Numbered from the stretch's first letter, positions 12,262 to 27,644 are shown. The stretch: 64,000 bases of DNA from Saccharum officinarum (GCA_020631735.1 CM036162.1:86439852-86503851); one strand, 5' to 3'. Notes: generated by a model from the letters alone, not told the origin. Numbers and translations: made by a program.

Positions 12262-12501
12262 GGGGGTGTTTAGATGCAAAAAAATTTGGAATTTGGCTAC
12301 TCTAGCACTTTCATTTGTATTTGACAATTAGTGTCCAATCATAGACTAATTAGGCTCAAAAAATTCGTCTCGTGATTTACAATCAAATTATGCAATTAGT
12401 TATTTTTTATCTATATTTAATGCTCCATGCATGTGTCCAAAGATTCGATGTGATGGAGATAATGTAAAAATTTGAAATTTTGAATGCATCTAAACCAGGC
12501 C
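12262..12501. mobile_element. Tourist-like MITE nested in the MULE-like element
   Basis: Ends gggggtgtttagatgc and gcatctaaaccaggcc are flanked by TAA on both sides. The interior carries gactaattaggctcaaaaaa, ttcgtctcgtg, gcaattagtt and gctccatgcatg. It postdates the host element. Confidence 0.8.
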
Positions 12502-12509
12502 TAATATTA

Positions 12510-12850
12510 AAAGTTACCTATAATATTAAAAGTTTTCTCTATTAAAAGTTACTTCTAATTTTAGTATTATTTTAAAAGTTTTAATAATATTATAGAAGTA
12601 ACTTTTCTATGTTATTAATACTATAACATTATTATTAAAACTTTTAATACTATAATCTATTATTAAAAGTTCTAATACTATAATACTACTATTAAAAGTA
12701 GTATAGTATTGTAGTATTATAGTATTAATAATAGAGAAAAGTTACGTCTATAATACTACTATTAAAACTTTTAAAATAATACTTAAATTAGAAGTAACTA
12801 TTAAAGAAAACTTTTAACAGAGAAAACTTTTAATATTAAATTAATTTTAG
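12510..12850. repeat. AT-rich palindrome of attaaaagtt / aacttttaat units
   Basis: The left half reads repeatedly attaaaagttactt / agtattattttaaaagtttt; the right half reads the reverse complements aaaacttttaaaataatact / aagtaact. The centre is near actactattaaaagtagtat (about 12690). The whole could fold into one long, imperfect hairpin. Confidence 0.7.
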
Positions 12851-13315
12851 TATTTTTTTATTTTAGTTTAAACCTAATATATTTGTTGTTGTAAATTATT
12901 TTAATACTTTAAATTATTTTTTATTGATGTAAATTATTTTATATAATTTATATTTTCAAGATAAATACTATATAAATAATTATTGATTAATTGACACATG
13001 TTGGATCCACGCCTAACGTACAATCAGCGTGTCACGCCAGCTTAGAGAGTAGGTTAGACTACATTTAGACAGGGATGATATCGCTTGACAAGTTTATGGA
13101 TCTAGACCTGCGGTGATCACCTTAAAAGTCAGGGACCGGTATGACACCATCGGCCAACTTTAGGGACCTACGGTGATTACCTTGAAAGTTCAGGGACCTG
13201 AATGACACCGTCTGTCAAATTTAGGGATCCATAGATATCACTATAGAAGTTCAGGGACCTGGATGATACCGTCATCAAGTTTAAGAACCGACGGTGGATT
13301 TTGCTCTCGTTGAAA

Positions 13316-13764
13316 ATATGAATACCCCTCGTCAGTTTTGAACTTAAGGTTGATAACTACGTTTACTCCACACATCCTTTTGAAAATCAACGGCCAATTT
13401 GTAAAATATGCAAGTCCTTCCTGCTTCATAATTCAACTATACATTTTTATTTGGTGGATTAGAACCTTGAATTTGTCTTTATATGATATGGGAAAAACAG
13501 AGTAAATATTTGAGGATTACAATTGCCATTAGGGAGAACAAACTTTTATGAAGTCATCTTTACTATAAAATCATCACATATAAAGACTTGTGTCTCATGC
13601 CAAGAAACTGATCAAATGTAAAAGCATTTGTTTAAGTATTCAAAGTATATATAACCAGAATTGACTTTTAATAGCAGTGCCACCACACCATGCTCATGCT
13701 ATCCGGCTTCATTGTTGATTGATGGCCAAACTTTCTTATTATGGACTTGGGTATAAACTATAAA
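13316..13764. other. Downstream flank of carboxypeptidase gene A
   Basis: AT-rich sequence that should include the 3' UTR and terminator of the minus-strand gene. No separate gene or repeat recognised. Confidence 0.5.
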
Positions 13765-15931
<2,167 letters not shown>

Positions 15932-15953
15932 TTAACACATTGGAAATGGTTTC

Positions 15954-15964
15954 TGTATATATAG
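15954..15964 (-). promoter_or_regulatory. TATA box of carboxypeptidase gene A
   Basis: The minus strand reads gctatatataca, about 40 bases before the first ATG (15916) and about 65 before the second (15892). The spacing favours the second ATG as start. Confidence 0.6.
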
Positions 15965-16329
15965 CCGCAGGAGCTTTGAACGCGCAACTCCAAAACAAGC
16001 AGTTTTGGATGCTTATGAGTATCTTCTGGGTAACAGTTTCAGAGTGATTGTATAAGCCGGCTCTTGTTGCTATCGTCGTACACTTGTTCTGGCAAACTTT
16101 GGAACAGAGAGTTGGTGCTTACATCATGCCTTCCGTTCAAGTTGTCTCTGTTTTTGTCCTGCACTCAAGAAGCTTTCAAATCAATGTGCCGCTTGGTAGG
16201 GTGCTGCCAATTTTTCTTCGGACAGATATGCTAGCTATGAATATTTGGTACGCAACGATGGTTGCTCATTAAGCTCTGTGTTTCCATTAGTTTAATTATC
16301 TTTGCTTTGGAATTTCAAATGATGTTTTG
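15965..16329. other. Upstream flank of carboxypeptidase gene A
   Basis: No gene recognised; presumably the distal promoter. Short open frames on the plus strand show no family signature. Confidence 0.4.
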
Positions 16330-18240
16330 GAAGCTAACTATTGGCAAAACTTGCAAGAGTGAAGGACCGGAAACGGCGACCAGAGGGGGTGAATGGGAGC
16401 CTCAAATTTCTTTCCAAACTTTCGACCGATGTCCCAAAATTAACCTCCAAAAAGGCACACAGATAAGAGCTACAAAAACACGAGCCACCAAGAGTTAAGA
16501 GACCCTAAAGACATTCCTTAGATCCCTAGAAACCCAACGCAAAAAACGGAAACTGAACGGGTGAGAAACGGATCGGAACAGCACAGACTGCGAGCTGCGG
16601 ACAGTCCGCTACAGTACCGCAGACACTCCGCCGGTCAAAAATCTGAAAATGAACTTCGCGGAAGCAGTTATGTTCTCGACTAAAAAACCACTGCTACAGT
16701 ACCGCGGACAATCCGGGCTTGGAGGCCGAACAGTCCGCAAGTACGGACACCGTACAGCAAAGAAAGCACAGAAAAAAAATCTCAACTCCCGAACTGTCCG
16801 CTACAGTACCATGGACTGTCCGCGAATCGCGAAACAAGCAGGAACAGAGAGCTCCGAAAATCGCCTCCTCTCTTCGATCTTCCGATTTGCGGCCAAATCT
16901 TCACCAACTGCCACGAAACTTGGTGAGCATGATCATAAGGTAGTAGGGGAGCTATCTCTAAGAGGTCATCGCCCAATTTGAAGCCAATCAACAGGAAATC
17001 GAAGGAGAACGAAAAACACCGGTTCTTGAGACGTAGACCAAGAAATCGCCCGATCTACTTGCTCGTGAGGAATTGATGGATTTCCTTCAGTGGAAAGATT
17101 CTACTCACGTTATAGCACGAATCAAGGCAACAAAAACGAATCAAAATGGTCTAGAAACGACGAATCGAAGGAAGAACTAGAGGGGAGAAAACGAAGAACG
17201 CGAAGAACACATCATGAACTCACAAATTGATTTCTCCGCCGAACACCGGAGGATTCGGGACCTCCTTCCCTCAAAGATTCATGGTTCTTACACTAATCGG
17301 TGGATTAGTGGACCTCTCTCTCACACAAGCACCTAGAGGAAGAAATCCTAAAGGAGAAAATAAAAATAGAGGAGGTGAGGGAGATGGGGGCTCCCTCATC
17401 CTATTTTACATGGCTATTACATAATCCCAGTTTTGCCCCTGGATACAAATGAGACAAACCATTTAACCTAAGGGCGTAAAGGTCCAACCCTGTGTCATCT
17501 TCATCCGACGGCCACCGCGCCTCCTCACCGGTAGCTTCGCCTCGACGCGAACTCCCCGATGCCGCCACGTGACGTCCGTTCCTCCTCGGAACCTCCGCCT
17601 AGGTTTTGAGGCCCAAACCCGTAAACCCGCCACCGATGGTTTTGAGGCCCAAACCACCAAACCGCTCGCGAGTAGCGTACTCCATACGCGTCCCCCGCCG
17701 ATGGTTTTGAGGACGAAACCACCAAACCCCCGATGTCAACGCGTGTCCGACCTCCCGCCAAGCATGACGCCTTCGCCTTCCTCCTTAACTCGGCCCACCG
17801 GCCTCCGCCAAGTGCCACGACGCCATCGTCTCCATCTTGACTTGGCCGACGCCGTCTTCATCACCATGTACATTTGCACTCGTCGATGTCCCAAGTGTCA
17901 GACACCGCAGCTAGTCATTCGGTCTCTTGGTCCCTCGGTCCAAGCCTCACGTCCGCCCTTCACCACTCCCGGTCCGTCGGCACGGCACGTCCTCCTTGAC
18001 CTTCACCTCGCCGTCGACTACCGCCTCCGTGCTCCACACCTGCACACCACGAGCCAAGAGACATGCCGCACACATAGCTTTCGCCATGGTAGGGTTAGTC
18101 ACCACTCAATCTACTTCGTGGATCACATTGACAATCACTCATCACAAAACGAACACACAAGGGTACTTGTCAACCTTGTGTTCGCAAAGAGGCGATAGAT
18201 TGTATGTTTGCCTGCCAGCTGGCCGTATGAGGTGAGATTT
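16330..18240. repeat. Old repeat-derived segment with cggacagtccg palindromes
   Basis: Starts with a stretch typical of grass repeats (ggaaacggcgaccagagggg) and includes several imperfect copies of gcggacagtccgctacagta at 16590-16830. A GC-rich half follows (17480-18060), giving spurious ORFs such as 17569-18198. No coding signature or terminal repeats were found, so the class is unknown. Confidence 0.5.
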
Positions 18241-18307
18241 GGCCATTTGGATATTTGCCATTTATACATACTTTATCCTCTATTGTCCATTTTTACATAG
18301 TCTTAGC

Positions 18308-21300
18308 TGTAACACCCCGGGTGTTGTCTTGCCTCCTAATGCACTTGCTTCACATGAGTATAGCCTTATCATAAGCATCTCATCTTGTTGCCTAAGTTTA
18401 AGTAAGTGAAACATGCTTGTGCCATTATGTTTCTTTGTCTTGTAATTCTATGATCATGTGTGCAAATGTAAGTTATTGCTTTGAATGTTTGTAAACATGT
18501 TAGGATTGCTTAACTATGTATTTGGAGCATTTCTCATGTTAATAGCTTATGCTAACTTAGCTCCTAAAGTGTTGTTTTCCATGCTTTGTTAGTATAGTGT
18601 GCTAGCTGACCTCTCAGAATCTCCATCTTAGAGTTTGAATCAGTCCAAGTCAATTATATCAAAGTTGTAGTAAATTTTATAAGCTTCAACTTTGTCAATT
18701 GACCCATCTCATGATTCAGCTCTTAAGCCTGTCAAAACTGCAGTTTACTACTGTTCTGGAATTCTGTTAGTTCCCAAAAACAGATTCTATTCCTTGATCT
18801 ATATCTCGCAAACTATGCTAATTCAAGCTTGACTCCTTAAAGCAAAGTTGTAGAGAATTTCCTTAGCTACAAGTTTGTCAATTGGCACTTTGGCTAATTC
18901 GGCCTAGTTCATGCTGTTTTGAAGCTTCGAAAATCGGCTAAGTCTGGGTGACTGAACTTTTCAGTTTCAGTTTGCGTGTACCTTACTTTGGCGCATTTTC
19001 TTTTGAAAACTGTTGAGAATTAGATGAAAGTTCTTTAAGAAAAGTTGTTGTCCTCATATAGCTCTACAACGTTATGGAATTGATTTAGCATTTCCTTACT
19101 CGGTTTGGGAGATGGAGATGGACGAACAATGCAGTTTCAGTCGGTCTAAAACTGAACTGCATGATTCAATTTCGGGTACCCTACTTTGGAGCTTTGTATC
19201 TCTCCAACCATGTCGAATTAGTCTTTGATCCTTTAACGAAAGTTGAAGTACTCTTGTAGCACTACAGAATAGTGAAATCGGGTGATCAAATAATGAATTG
19301 GTTTGAGAGATATAGAGGAGAGAAAATAGAGTTTCAGCTATATGTTTGCAGTAGTTTTGGGTGGTTTCTAGTTTCTGAAACTTGATCGAAGCCATGTCGT
19401 GGTTGACCGTGTGCAGAGGCTCGACGCCACGTGGCCCTCGACGACGCCCGCTGTTCGACACCTCGCGCCCACGCGTCGTTGCACCGTATTGAAGAAGTCG
19501 AGCCCCTCCTTCGGTCTTCCCCCTCGCTCACTCACATCCTCCCTCGGTCTCTCGCTTACTCGCTGTCGTCGCTGTCGCCCCTTCTCCCTCGACCTCGCAG
19601 CCTCGGCCGAGCAGCAGCGCTGCCCTTCCTCCCTGTAGCGCACAGCCACGCCGCCCTCCGCTCCTTGCACCGCACGCGTCAACCCTAGTCGAAATCCGTG
19701 CGCTGCCGGCTGCATCGTCGTCGTTCCGGGTGTCGGTGTCGCATGCTGCCGCAGCTCTGCCGCAGCTGGCTGCAGCCGGACATGGCCACGGCCTGGTGCA
19801 GCCCCGACTGGCCACGGCCAGAGCCTGGTCAGCCCTTCCCCATCACCCACAGCGACCTCCCCGGGCGTGCTCCTCCGTTCCCTGCGTGCTCTGCCCGTCC
19901 CTGCGTGCTCTGTCCGTGAAGAGGAAGAAGAAGGGAGTAGATTAGAAATAGAAGCTCTTTGTTGTGTTCATTTTGCAAAAGTGCTAGAGACAAAGGATTT
20001 ACATTTAGGGGCTTACATGAATTGTGGAGAGTTTTGTGTTCACTCTGCATAATGTTTTCTCTTTTTTTTCGGAATTAGTATTGCATTTAAATGGCTGAAC
20101 TTCAAAAATACATAGTAATTGGTAGAAAAATCATAAAATAGCAAATAAGGACTTTTTGGAATCCTTGTGAAATTGTCTATGCAGTAGATCTATAATATGG
20201 AATGTTTTAGTTTAAAGTTTTAGCTGTAAAATAGATTTATGCAACTAGGTTTTGAATGCTAGTTGGATCTGTTATTTTTAATAACTGTAAATATATAACT
20301 CCAAATGAAGTGAAATTTTTGTGACGTGTTACTCTTGTGATGTATGATGTCTAGTAAAAATTTCAAGATTTTAGGCTTGATAGTTTAGGATCTATAAAAA
20401 TAACAAATGCTATATGCTGCTTTGCTTCTATTCTGGACAGTTCTGCATATATGCATTGTTTGGCTTAGTTAAGTTATGAATCATGCCTCGATGGCAATAA
20501 ATGATTTGTAGTAATTTTCTTAAGCTTTTCAAAGAGCTAAATAGCACAATTTTTGGTTAAGTATATGTTTAACTATAGTAGTCTAAAGTGCTGTAGCTGT
20601 TTCTGTCCAAACCCAGACAGGGTTGCCTTGTTTATAATGTGTGACCTAGTTAGTAGCACAATTAGCTCTAGATGTTTATAACAAAATTGTTCGCAACTTG
20701 TTAATCTTTCTAAAAAGTCCAGAACCATAATTATTGGATTTGTGAAACTCAAGTTATAACGGTTTAAAGTGGCATATCAGATTCTGTCCATATTTTGGAC
20801 AGAGATGCAATTATTTAATTAATTGACCATGTTAACTATAGAATCATCTTAAGATGATTACAAGAAAGTTGTAGGTAACTTTATAAGCTTTCCATAAAGT
20901 TGAGAATCATATTTGTTGGAGGTCTAGAACTCCATTTATGCTTCTCTGAAGTTTCTATCAGTTTTCTATCTATAATTGTACCACTGTTGTTGGGCTGCAT
21001 GTGTGGTGTTACTCGTGCAACTAGTTTCATGGTGTAAATGATGTTTACTGTGATTTTGGTAAATACAAAAGTTGTATATAATTATCTTATCTTTCTTGTG
21101 TTAAATTTTCATGATACCAGGTCTGATAGTTTAAGAATTGCATGCTTAATAAGTCTACTGTCAGATTTTAATTACCTTCTGTGCAGACTTTAAAGATTGA
21201 CATGTTTGGTCATGATAACTTGGGAATCAGGTTGAGATGATTAAAGATGAAATGTAGATAATTTACTAAGCTTTCCAGAATGTCTTCTTGCAAGTCATTT

Positions 21301-23306
21301 GGATTTATGAAACTCCAGATATGATTGAATTATGAAGATACTGTTTGCTTGTCCAGAAATTGATAAAATCTAATTATAGTGTTTGCTTGTATATTGTTAA
21401 GTGTGACTTATGCCTTTGAGGGTAGTTAAGTTAATACACCTAAGATATTGTGAAATCTTGTGTGCCTTGCCTAATATGATTTTCATCTTTTATATTAGGT
21501 TGGGTGATATTTATTTAAGCAACATGAAGTGTGAATGCATGTGGAGTGTAATATGGTGTTTGTCTTGCTTACTGTATGTGATGCATTGTACATTGTACCT
21601 TCATGTATTCATGCACTTGTATCTTGTATCTCATTTAGGTACGCTAGCTGAAGAACGTGAAGGACCTGATGTGGATCCATCCCGAAGATAGAAGAACCGG
21701 ACAAGTGAAAGATTAGAGGTTGCTCGCCAAGTGACTTCATCTGATATACTCTAACTTGAGTCAGACCCCAGGCAAGCCCCGGAGCATTATAAGCCTCCTA
21801 TCTTCAAAGCAATTAATTATATATATGTTATAAGTATTGTTGCATTAAGTGGTAGGAGTTGGTTGAAAACCTTGCTGCATTATATTATTCCTTGTCCAGA
21901 TATATGAATCCCTGAATCCTACATAGACTAGGATCGAGTAGATGCTTAGCCCTGCTTTAAGCGATAGAAGTCAGGTGATTTCCTGTCACCTGCGAGATGT
22001 AGGGATATTCATATATGGCACGGTTGGCTATATTTGCTATCGTGGAATGGAACCATGTGTTAATAAAATGAAATGAGACCGGGCGGGATGACGATAGTAA
22101 AGCAACAAGGCATGGAGGTCTTGGGTGTGAATCTATCCCCGTCTGAGTCGTTTAAGGACCGATTCACTGTACGTCCTTGAGTCATGTTGAACATAGTCTA
22201 ACACTTAGTTGGCCGAATAAGTCGTTCCGACCGCGAAGCCGAGTAATGTGATTCAGGCCGGGAATCGAATGGTAGGTTGCTTCTTGGAGGAGACAAAGGA
22301 TGTGCTTGGGGACATTGGCGTGAGACCAAGGGGAGGGTTAGAGTCCCTATCACCTGGCAGAGTGTCGCCCTTGGGGTCGCGACATCATTCAGACCCGTGA
22401 TTCCTGAATCATATGAAAAGGTGGCCTGTGCGACCCTGGCAGGGGTCTGCACGGTGAGTGTTAGAAATACCCCTCCAGCTGGATAGGAATTCGATTCAAA
22501 TCGCCGTCGCTCTCGGTTAGTGAGCACTTGAGTTGAGCAGCGGCAACGTAGATTCAATTAAATTGAACTGATGGTTAATTGGATCACGATGGAAAGGTTG
22601 CCTCAATTTATACCTGCTATGGTTAATATTGTTTGCTCCTAATAAAGTGAGTGCTCTAGTACAGGTTCTAATATAGATGATAGGTTAATGATAATTAACT
22701 TGATGCTTAAGCATTAATGATTGATCATCTATATTAAGCTTTTATGCAAAATGTTGTCAAGATAGCCCCACTATATATCAGCCTTGCATGATCCTTGGTG
22801 TCACTTTATTTCTGGTTTCTGACGGGTAAGTCTAGCTGAGTACCTTCTTGTACTCAGGGTTTTATCCCCACTTGTTGCAGGTTGTGATGTATCATGGCGG
22901 CTGCAAGAGTTGGTTGGCTCCTGCCGTAGAGGCGGAGTGTGATCATGGGCATGATCCTTCTTATTTATCTTATCTCTAATGCTTTTGTTGGAAGTCGACC
23001 GTGGTACTGGCATGTATTTGAAATAAGAATAATTTTAATTTCAAATTACTTTGCTTCCGCTACTTTTGAACTTAAGTTGTAATAACTATGTTGAACTCCG
23101 ATGTATATTGAATTACTTGTGAAATGGATGTAACATGTGACTTGTTATGTTGAATCACTACGATCTTGGCTTGTATGTTGGTTGGTTTGAAATCCCTCGT
23201 GATTTCATTGGACTACCGGAGTTATATGGGCTCAAGTGCGAGAATTTGATCATTTCGGTGATTGTTTTTGTACTTGTGCTCTTATAATTTGGACGGTTCT
23301 GTTACA
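18308..23306 (+). repeat. 5' LTR of the LARD-like element
   Basis: About 5 kb. It contains regularly spaced aaagttgtag motifs (18661, 18844, 19041, 19239, 20501, 20683, 20865, 21068, 21249) interrupted by a GC-rich island at 19380-19960. The ORFs of the island on both strands (for example 19368-19850) recur in the other LTR but show no protein family. Confidence 0.9.
19425..19433. promoter_or_regulatory. G-box-like palindrome in the LTR (ccacgtggc)
   Basis: ccacgtgg is a perfect G-box core (bZIP/bHLH site in plants) at the edge of the LTR's GC island. It is conserved in the other LTR near 28789. Function is inferred from the motif only. Confidence 0.35.
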
Positions 23307-26300
23307 GCTGGCATCGGAGCAAGATTCAACATTTAACTTGTCGTATGTGTATTTAAAACAAAGGTTTTGTTTTATAAAATCAGTTTTATCAACTTATAGC
23401 TATATATAGGTTTGTGAAATCTGAATTCTAAACCTAGTATGCGAGTGGTCAATTTCCTTATGCCCATATAAGGATTATTAGGTGGCTTATATAAGTACTA
23501 ACTTGGGGTTTTTCATTTATGCATCTACGCTCAGGTAAGTGTGAGTTGTGAGAGCATGACCGTACAACCTGCGGTCTAGGGGAGAGCTAGTTTTGGTTAC
23601 TGGATTATTTACATGTTACACACATGTATATATGAAGGTACTTAATTATGGGTGATTAATGATTCGGGTAGTTTTGGTGCTATATGTATATATGCAGGGG
23701 TATATGTATATGGGTGTACTTAAAAATTTTACTTACTGCTTTCATTGTGTGCCATATATTGGGGAATTGTTGGGCTGAAATAAAAATTTTCTGCAGGTAC
23801 GCTAACCACGAATGCGTAAGTCGAATGTAGCTGACGACTAGCTATATATCGAGAGAGTGCGTGTTATGCCACCAACATAGAACGTGATCGCCACCTTAGA
23901 TTGGCAATCTTGTGAGGACGAATAGGACGAAGCATGCATCTTTATGATTATTGCTTTATGCATAGCTATGCTCCTCTCACCCTTGTTCAAATGATAAGTA
24001 ACTTGTGATCAATGTAGTACACTGTCTTTCTTGTGTGAAGCTAAACAAGAATGTCTTACTCTATGTTGCTCACCCAAGCAATTGCAAGTGCTTTAGACCT
24101 CATTTCAGTAATTGTGATTCTCATAAATGAATTAAATTGGTGTTGGTCTAAGGTAATAATGTTTAGAGCTGCTAGAATAATATGTTTGTGTGCTCTCTTG
24201 TTAAGTAGAACAAAGGCAAGCTTTGTTTTGCTTATTAAACATTGGCTGCTAGAATAGTTTCTGTTGTAGTGATTCTTTCGTGCTCATAATGGTGTTTTCT
24301 GTAGTTATGGAGAATACCAAAGATGTAGCTAACTTACTTATCTAGCTTGTCCAAAAATTTTGTGACCCTAGGTCTTATGTTTTGGGAGTTATAAATTTTA
24401 GAAGTTTGTTATAAGAATCTGCTCATGTTCATAACAGATCTGAATGTTTGCTTTATTTGACCTATGTGCTTATGGAATCATGCATTGGAGATAATAGAAG
24501 AAGTGTAGTACTTTTTCTAAGCTTTCCAAAGTGTCCTATATCACAAATTTTGGTGGTCTAAATCTCTACTTATGAGCTTGTAAAGTGGAATGACAGAATC
24601 TGTCTAAATCTGGGCAGAAATGTCTTCTTTGTGTTGATTAACATTGTTAGCTAAAGAATCATCCTAATATGATAATGAGAAAGTTATAGACAACTTAATA
24701 AGCTTTACATAAAGTTAAGGCTCAGCCTTGTTGTGTCCCTAGAACTCCAGTTTTGCATTTTTGAAGTTCTTGTTAGTTTTCTGTCTATATTGGTACAGAT
24801 CTGAAACATTAGCATTTTTGGTCATGTTAATCTATGAATTAGCTTTTGGTATGAATAACTAAAGTGTAGACATCTTCCTAAGCTTTCTAGAAAGTCTAGG
24901 ATCACCTTTGTAGGATGTCTACAACCTTAGTTATGGTTGAAACAAGTAACTATTGTGCTGCTGTCCAGATTCTGTGCACATGCTAAGTTGGCTCCCTTAG
25001 CTAGTGTTTGTTTAGAGCTAAACTTGTAGTTAGTTCATGCTTGAGATGAATGCTTATTTTGGGTGAGCCTTGTGCCTTGTATTGGTTGCTTAAGCCCATT
25101 CATTTGAATTTTCTCCAATGTCTGCTTGACTATGATGTTGTATGTATGCTTGTTATCTAGGTAGTGCCCTAGTTGTCACCTCGTTTGTCCTCGGTGAGCA
25201 TACGAGGGCCACATAACTTTATCCTAAAACAATGTTCACGTATGTAATTGTATGGTTGTTGTCTTCCATTAGGTTCTCTATCTTAGGAGCCTGAGCCTGT
25301 AGACTTGGTGGTTAGCCCTTGAATGTTTGTATCCATGCCTTTGCTTGACCGAAAGCCCAAAGTTTAGTTCTCCTATATGTTTGTATAAGCCATGGATGTT
25401 TTGCAACCCTTTTTGTGAAGACCTTTATCGACTGACCAACCAAGTTAACTTTTATCAATGCTAGCCTTTGACCATGGTTCGTACGTTGCCAGTTGTGGAG
25501 ACCGTACCCAAATCCATGTTGGACCTTCCGGTTACCTCTCTCAAAGATTAGCCAGTGTGACGCAACGTCTCTCTATTATGGCCTCTAAATCGTATGCTTG
25601 CAAATTCATGCATCTACCTTATCAAACCAATCTGTGCCATTTGAAATTCCTCATCGGGTGTATGTTCAGTAATGGTGTTATAAGTAGCAACTAATGATGC
25701 CGCGACGAAACCGAGAGCCTCCTGTGGGTGCACACACAAGGTTGTGCTGCTCGGCACGCGCTAGTATCATGGTTTCTAATCGTAATCCATTGCAGAACAA
25801 CACTGATGTGATTTTCATGTGACCGTTTTCCTTGGTTATCTCTCCATATCGTATCATAAGATCCATATCTTAGACCAGAAGTAGTAGAGCTTCCTCCTGA
25901 AGTTGCTAAGAGGATAACCTTTGAAGAACATGTCACCGACATAAACATTAACAGACTGCAATAGGTGGTAGACAAGTTACTCTACTTAGTTGTCCTAGTA
26001 TTGACAAACGTCATCTAGTGAGTAAAGTATCTCATCTTTGTTGGATAAAAAGGACACACAATATTTAATGTTGGACAAGTCATCTGTTGGATAAGAATCG
26101 ATTGTCACATTATGCAAGTCTTAACCTTTGTATGCATAATGACCTTACCGTTGAGCTCAGCCATCTCTGGTGAGACTCCGTATCTGCTGACTTCGATGGC
26201 AACCATCTGCTTTGTCTCAACCACAATTATTGTGATCAAGAATGAAGATTGGAACTTTTTAGTGTTGAGAGACAACTAATTAGTTACCAATAGGAAGGTT

Positions 26301-27644
26301 AATCTCTAACTAGGTAATGACTCCTTGGTAGCTACAAAGGCTATGTATTATAGAGCAATAGCCAACAAGAGGTTAATCAACTAGCCAACAACTTGAGTGC
26401 TACTCTATCTTCCCGAGCCATTGTGATCAAGTCAATTCCATCTTGGACAAACACACAGATAGTGCAAAGGGTTCAATCAGCTGAGGTGAAGAATTAGAGA
26501 AAGTATGCCCTAGTTTCGATCAACATCCTTGTGCCCTTAGGTGCCACAAATGGTTTGTTCATAACTTTATTGGACAAAGTGTTGAGGAATATTCAAAAGC
26601 AATCTGAGAAGTATCAAACAACATATTTTCTATCTTAGAGCTGTTGTTTGATCCTAAAAAGGAAGCCTCAAGGTGAAAGTTGGCCTGACAAGGTTGTTAT
26701 GCTGCAAGTCAACTCAACTTACAGTACAGTTATGTCACCAAGGAAAATTTTACTCAATCGCTTGGTGGTAGACTACTTTCCGCGGTTTAGTAAATATTAC
26801 AACTTTTGTTGTCCTTAAGGCCTCACTACATCTTTCTTAGTAATGATTATCCAATGATGACATACTTTAGTACCTTATAAATGTTTTTACCCAAGAGGTT
26901 GCATCTGCTTCAACCCAGATAACTGTTGTCTTTGGATAAAAGAATCTTATTAGATAACTGTTGGCAGGAATACGAAGCCGACAGAGTCAGCTATCACATT
27001 CACTAACCCCTCGATAGACTCAGATAATACAATGTTGTCATCAGAGAAAGAGAACTGCACACATGGAACCTTAAGTAGTTTTCCATTAGTTGATATCGGA
27101 AGGATTGAACATTTACGACCAACATAGACCCTGTCTATTGTTTAGTCAGTATCCTATAACCTCAGAGGATGTTTGTCATCTATGATCTCACCCTTTTGGA
27201 AGGTTGTGCTCAAGCCATTTTGATAGAGGATTGCTTTTCAAACTTTGTGCACATAGAGTCATTTCAACGAGTATACTTCTGATAATTCCGGTCTAGTGTG
27301 GAGTTCATACGGCCCATACTATGTTCACTAGAGAAGAAGAGATACTTGTGTATGGTTAGCTTATGGACCAATTGATCTCTGTATAATGAGAACGAAGTAC
27401 TGCGTTGTCTTGGATTCCTCCCAAAGTAACAATGCTTCATGGAAGTCAATGAAGGAAATTCTTTAGACAAATTTTACCATGAAGAGTAAGTATCAGAAAG
27501 TGCCTTTAGCCAGATTGTTCACCGATGTTGAAGCTTTATAGCTGAATGCTATAGCAGATATTGGGAACTAGATAACGTGCCTCTCCTCCTTAAAAGGTCT
27601 TCCATTTCGAATCTCGGGACGCGATTCTTTTAAGGGGGGAGGGC
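23307..27644 (+). other. Non-coding interior of the LARD-like element
   Basis: Begins with gc then the PBS-like tggcatcggagc (23309-23320). No ORF above about 95 codons and no retroviral-type motif in any frame. The part 24450-24990 is made of the same ~180-bp units as the LTR (motifs at 24500, 24680, 24861). The 3' end carries the polypurine tract at about 27629-27644. Confidence 0.7.

Larger units (their letters stand above)
12016..13306. mobile_element. Non-autonomous MULE-like element with ~235-bp TIRs
   Basis: Long inverted repeats at 12016-12250 and about 13072-13306 start gagcagaattcacc and, on the reverse strand of the right end, gagcaaaatccacc. Each TIR is built of three to four diverged ~60-bp units (ggtccctgaactt...ggtgtcatc). 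The flanks ttgttcaaa and tcgttgaaa match at 7 of 9 positions, consistent with an aged 9-bp Mutator-type target duplication. There is no transposase. The interior contains a Tourist-like MITE and an AT-rich palindrome. Confidence 0.75.

Noticed and set aside
17569..18198. 209-codon frame on the plus strand
   Set aside because: Pro/Thr/Arg-rich with no signature, in repeat-derived DNA with other open frames overlapping.
19368..19850. 160-codon frame in the LARD LTR, repeated at 28699-29211
   Set aside because: Several frames on both strands are open across the same GC island, and conservation is explained by LTR identity.
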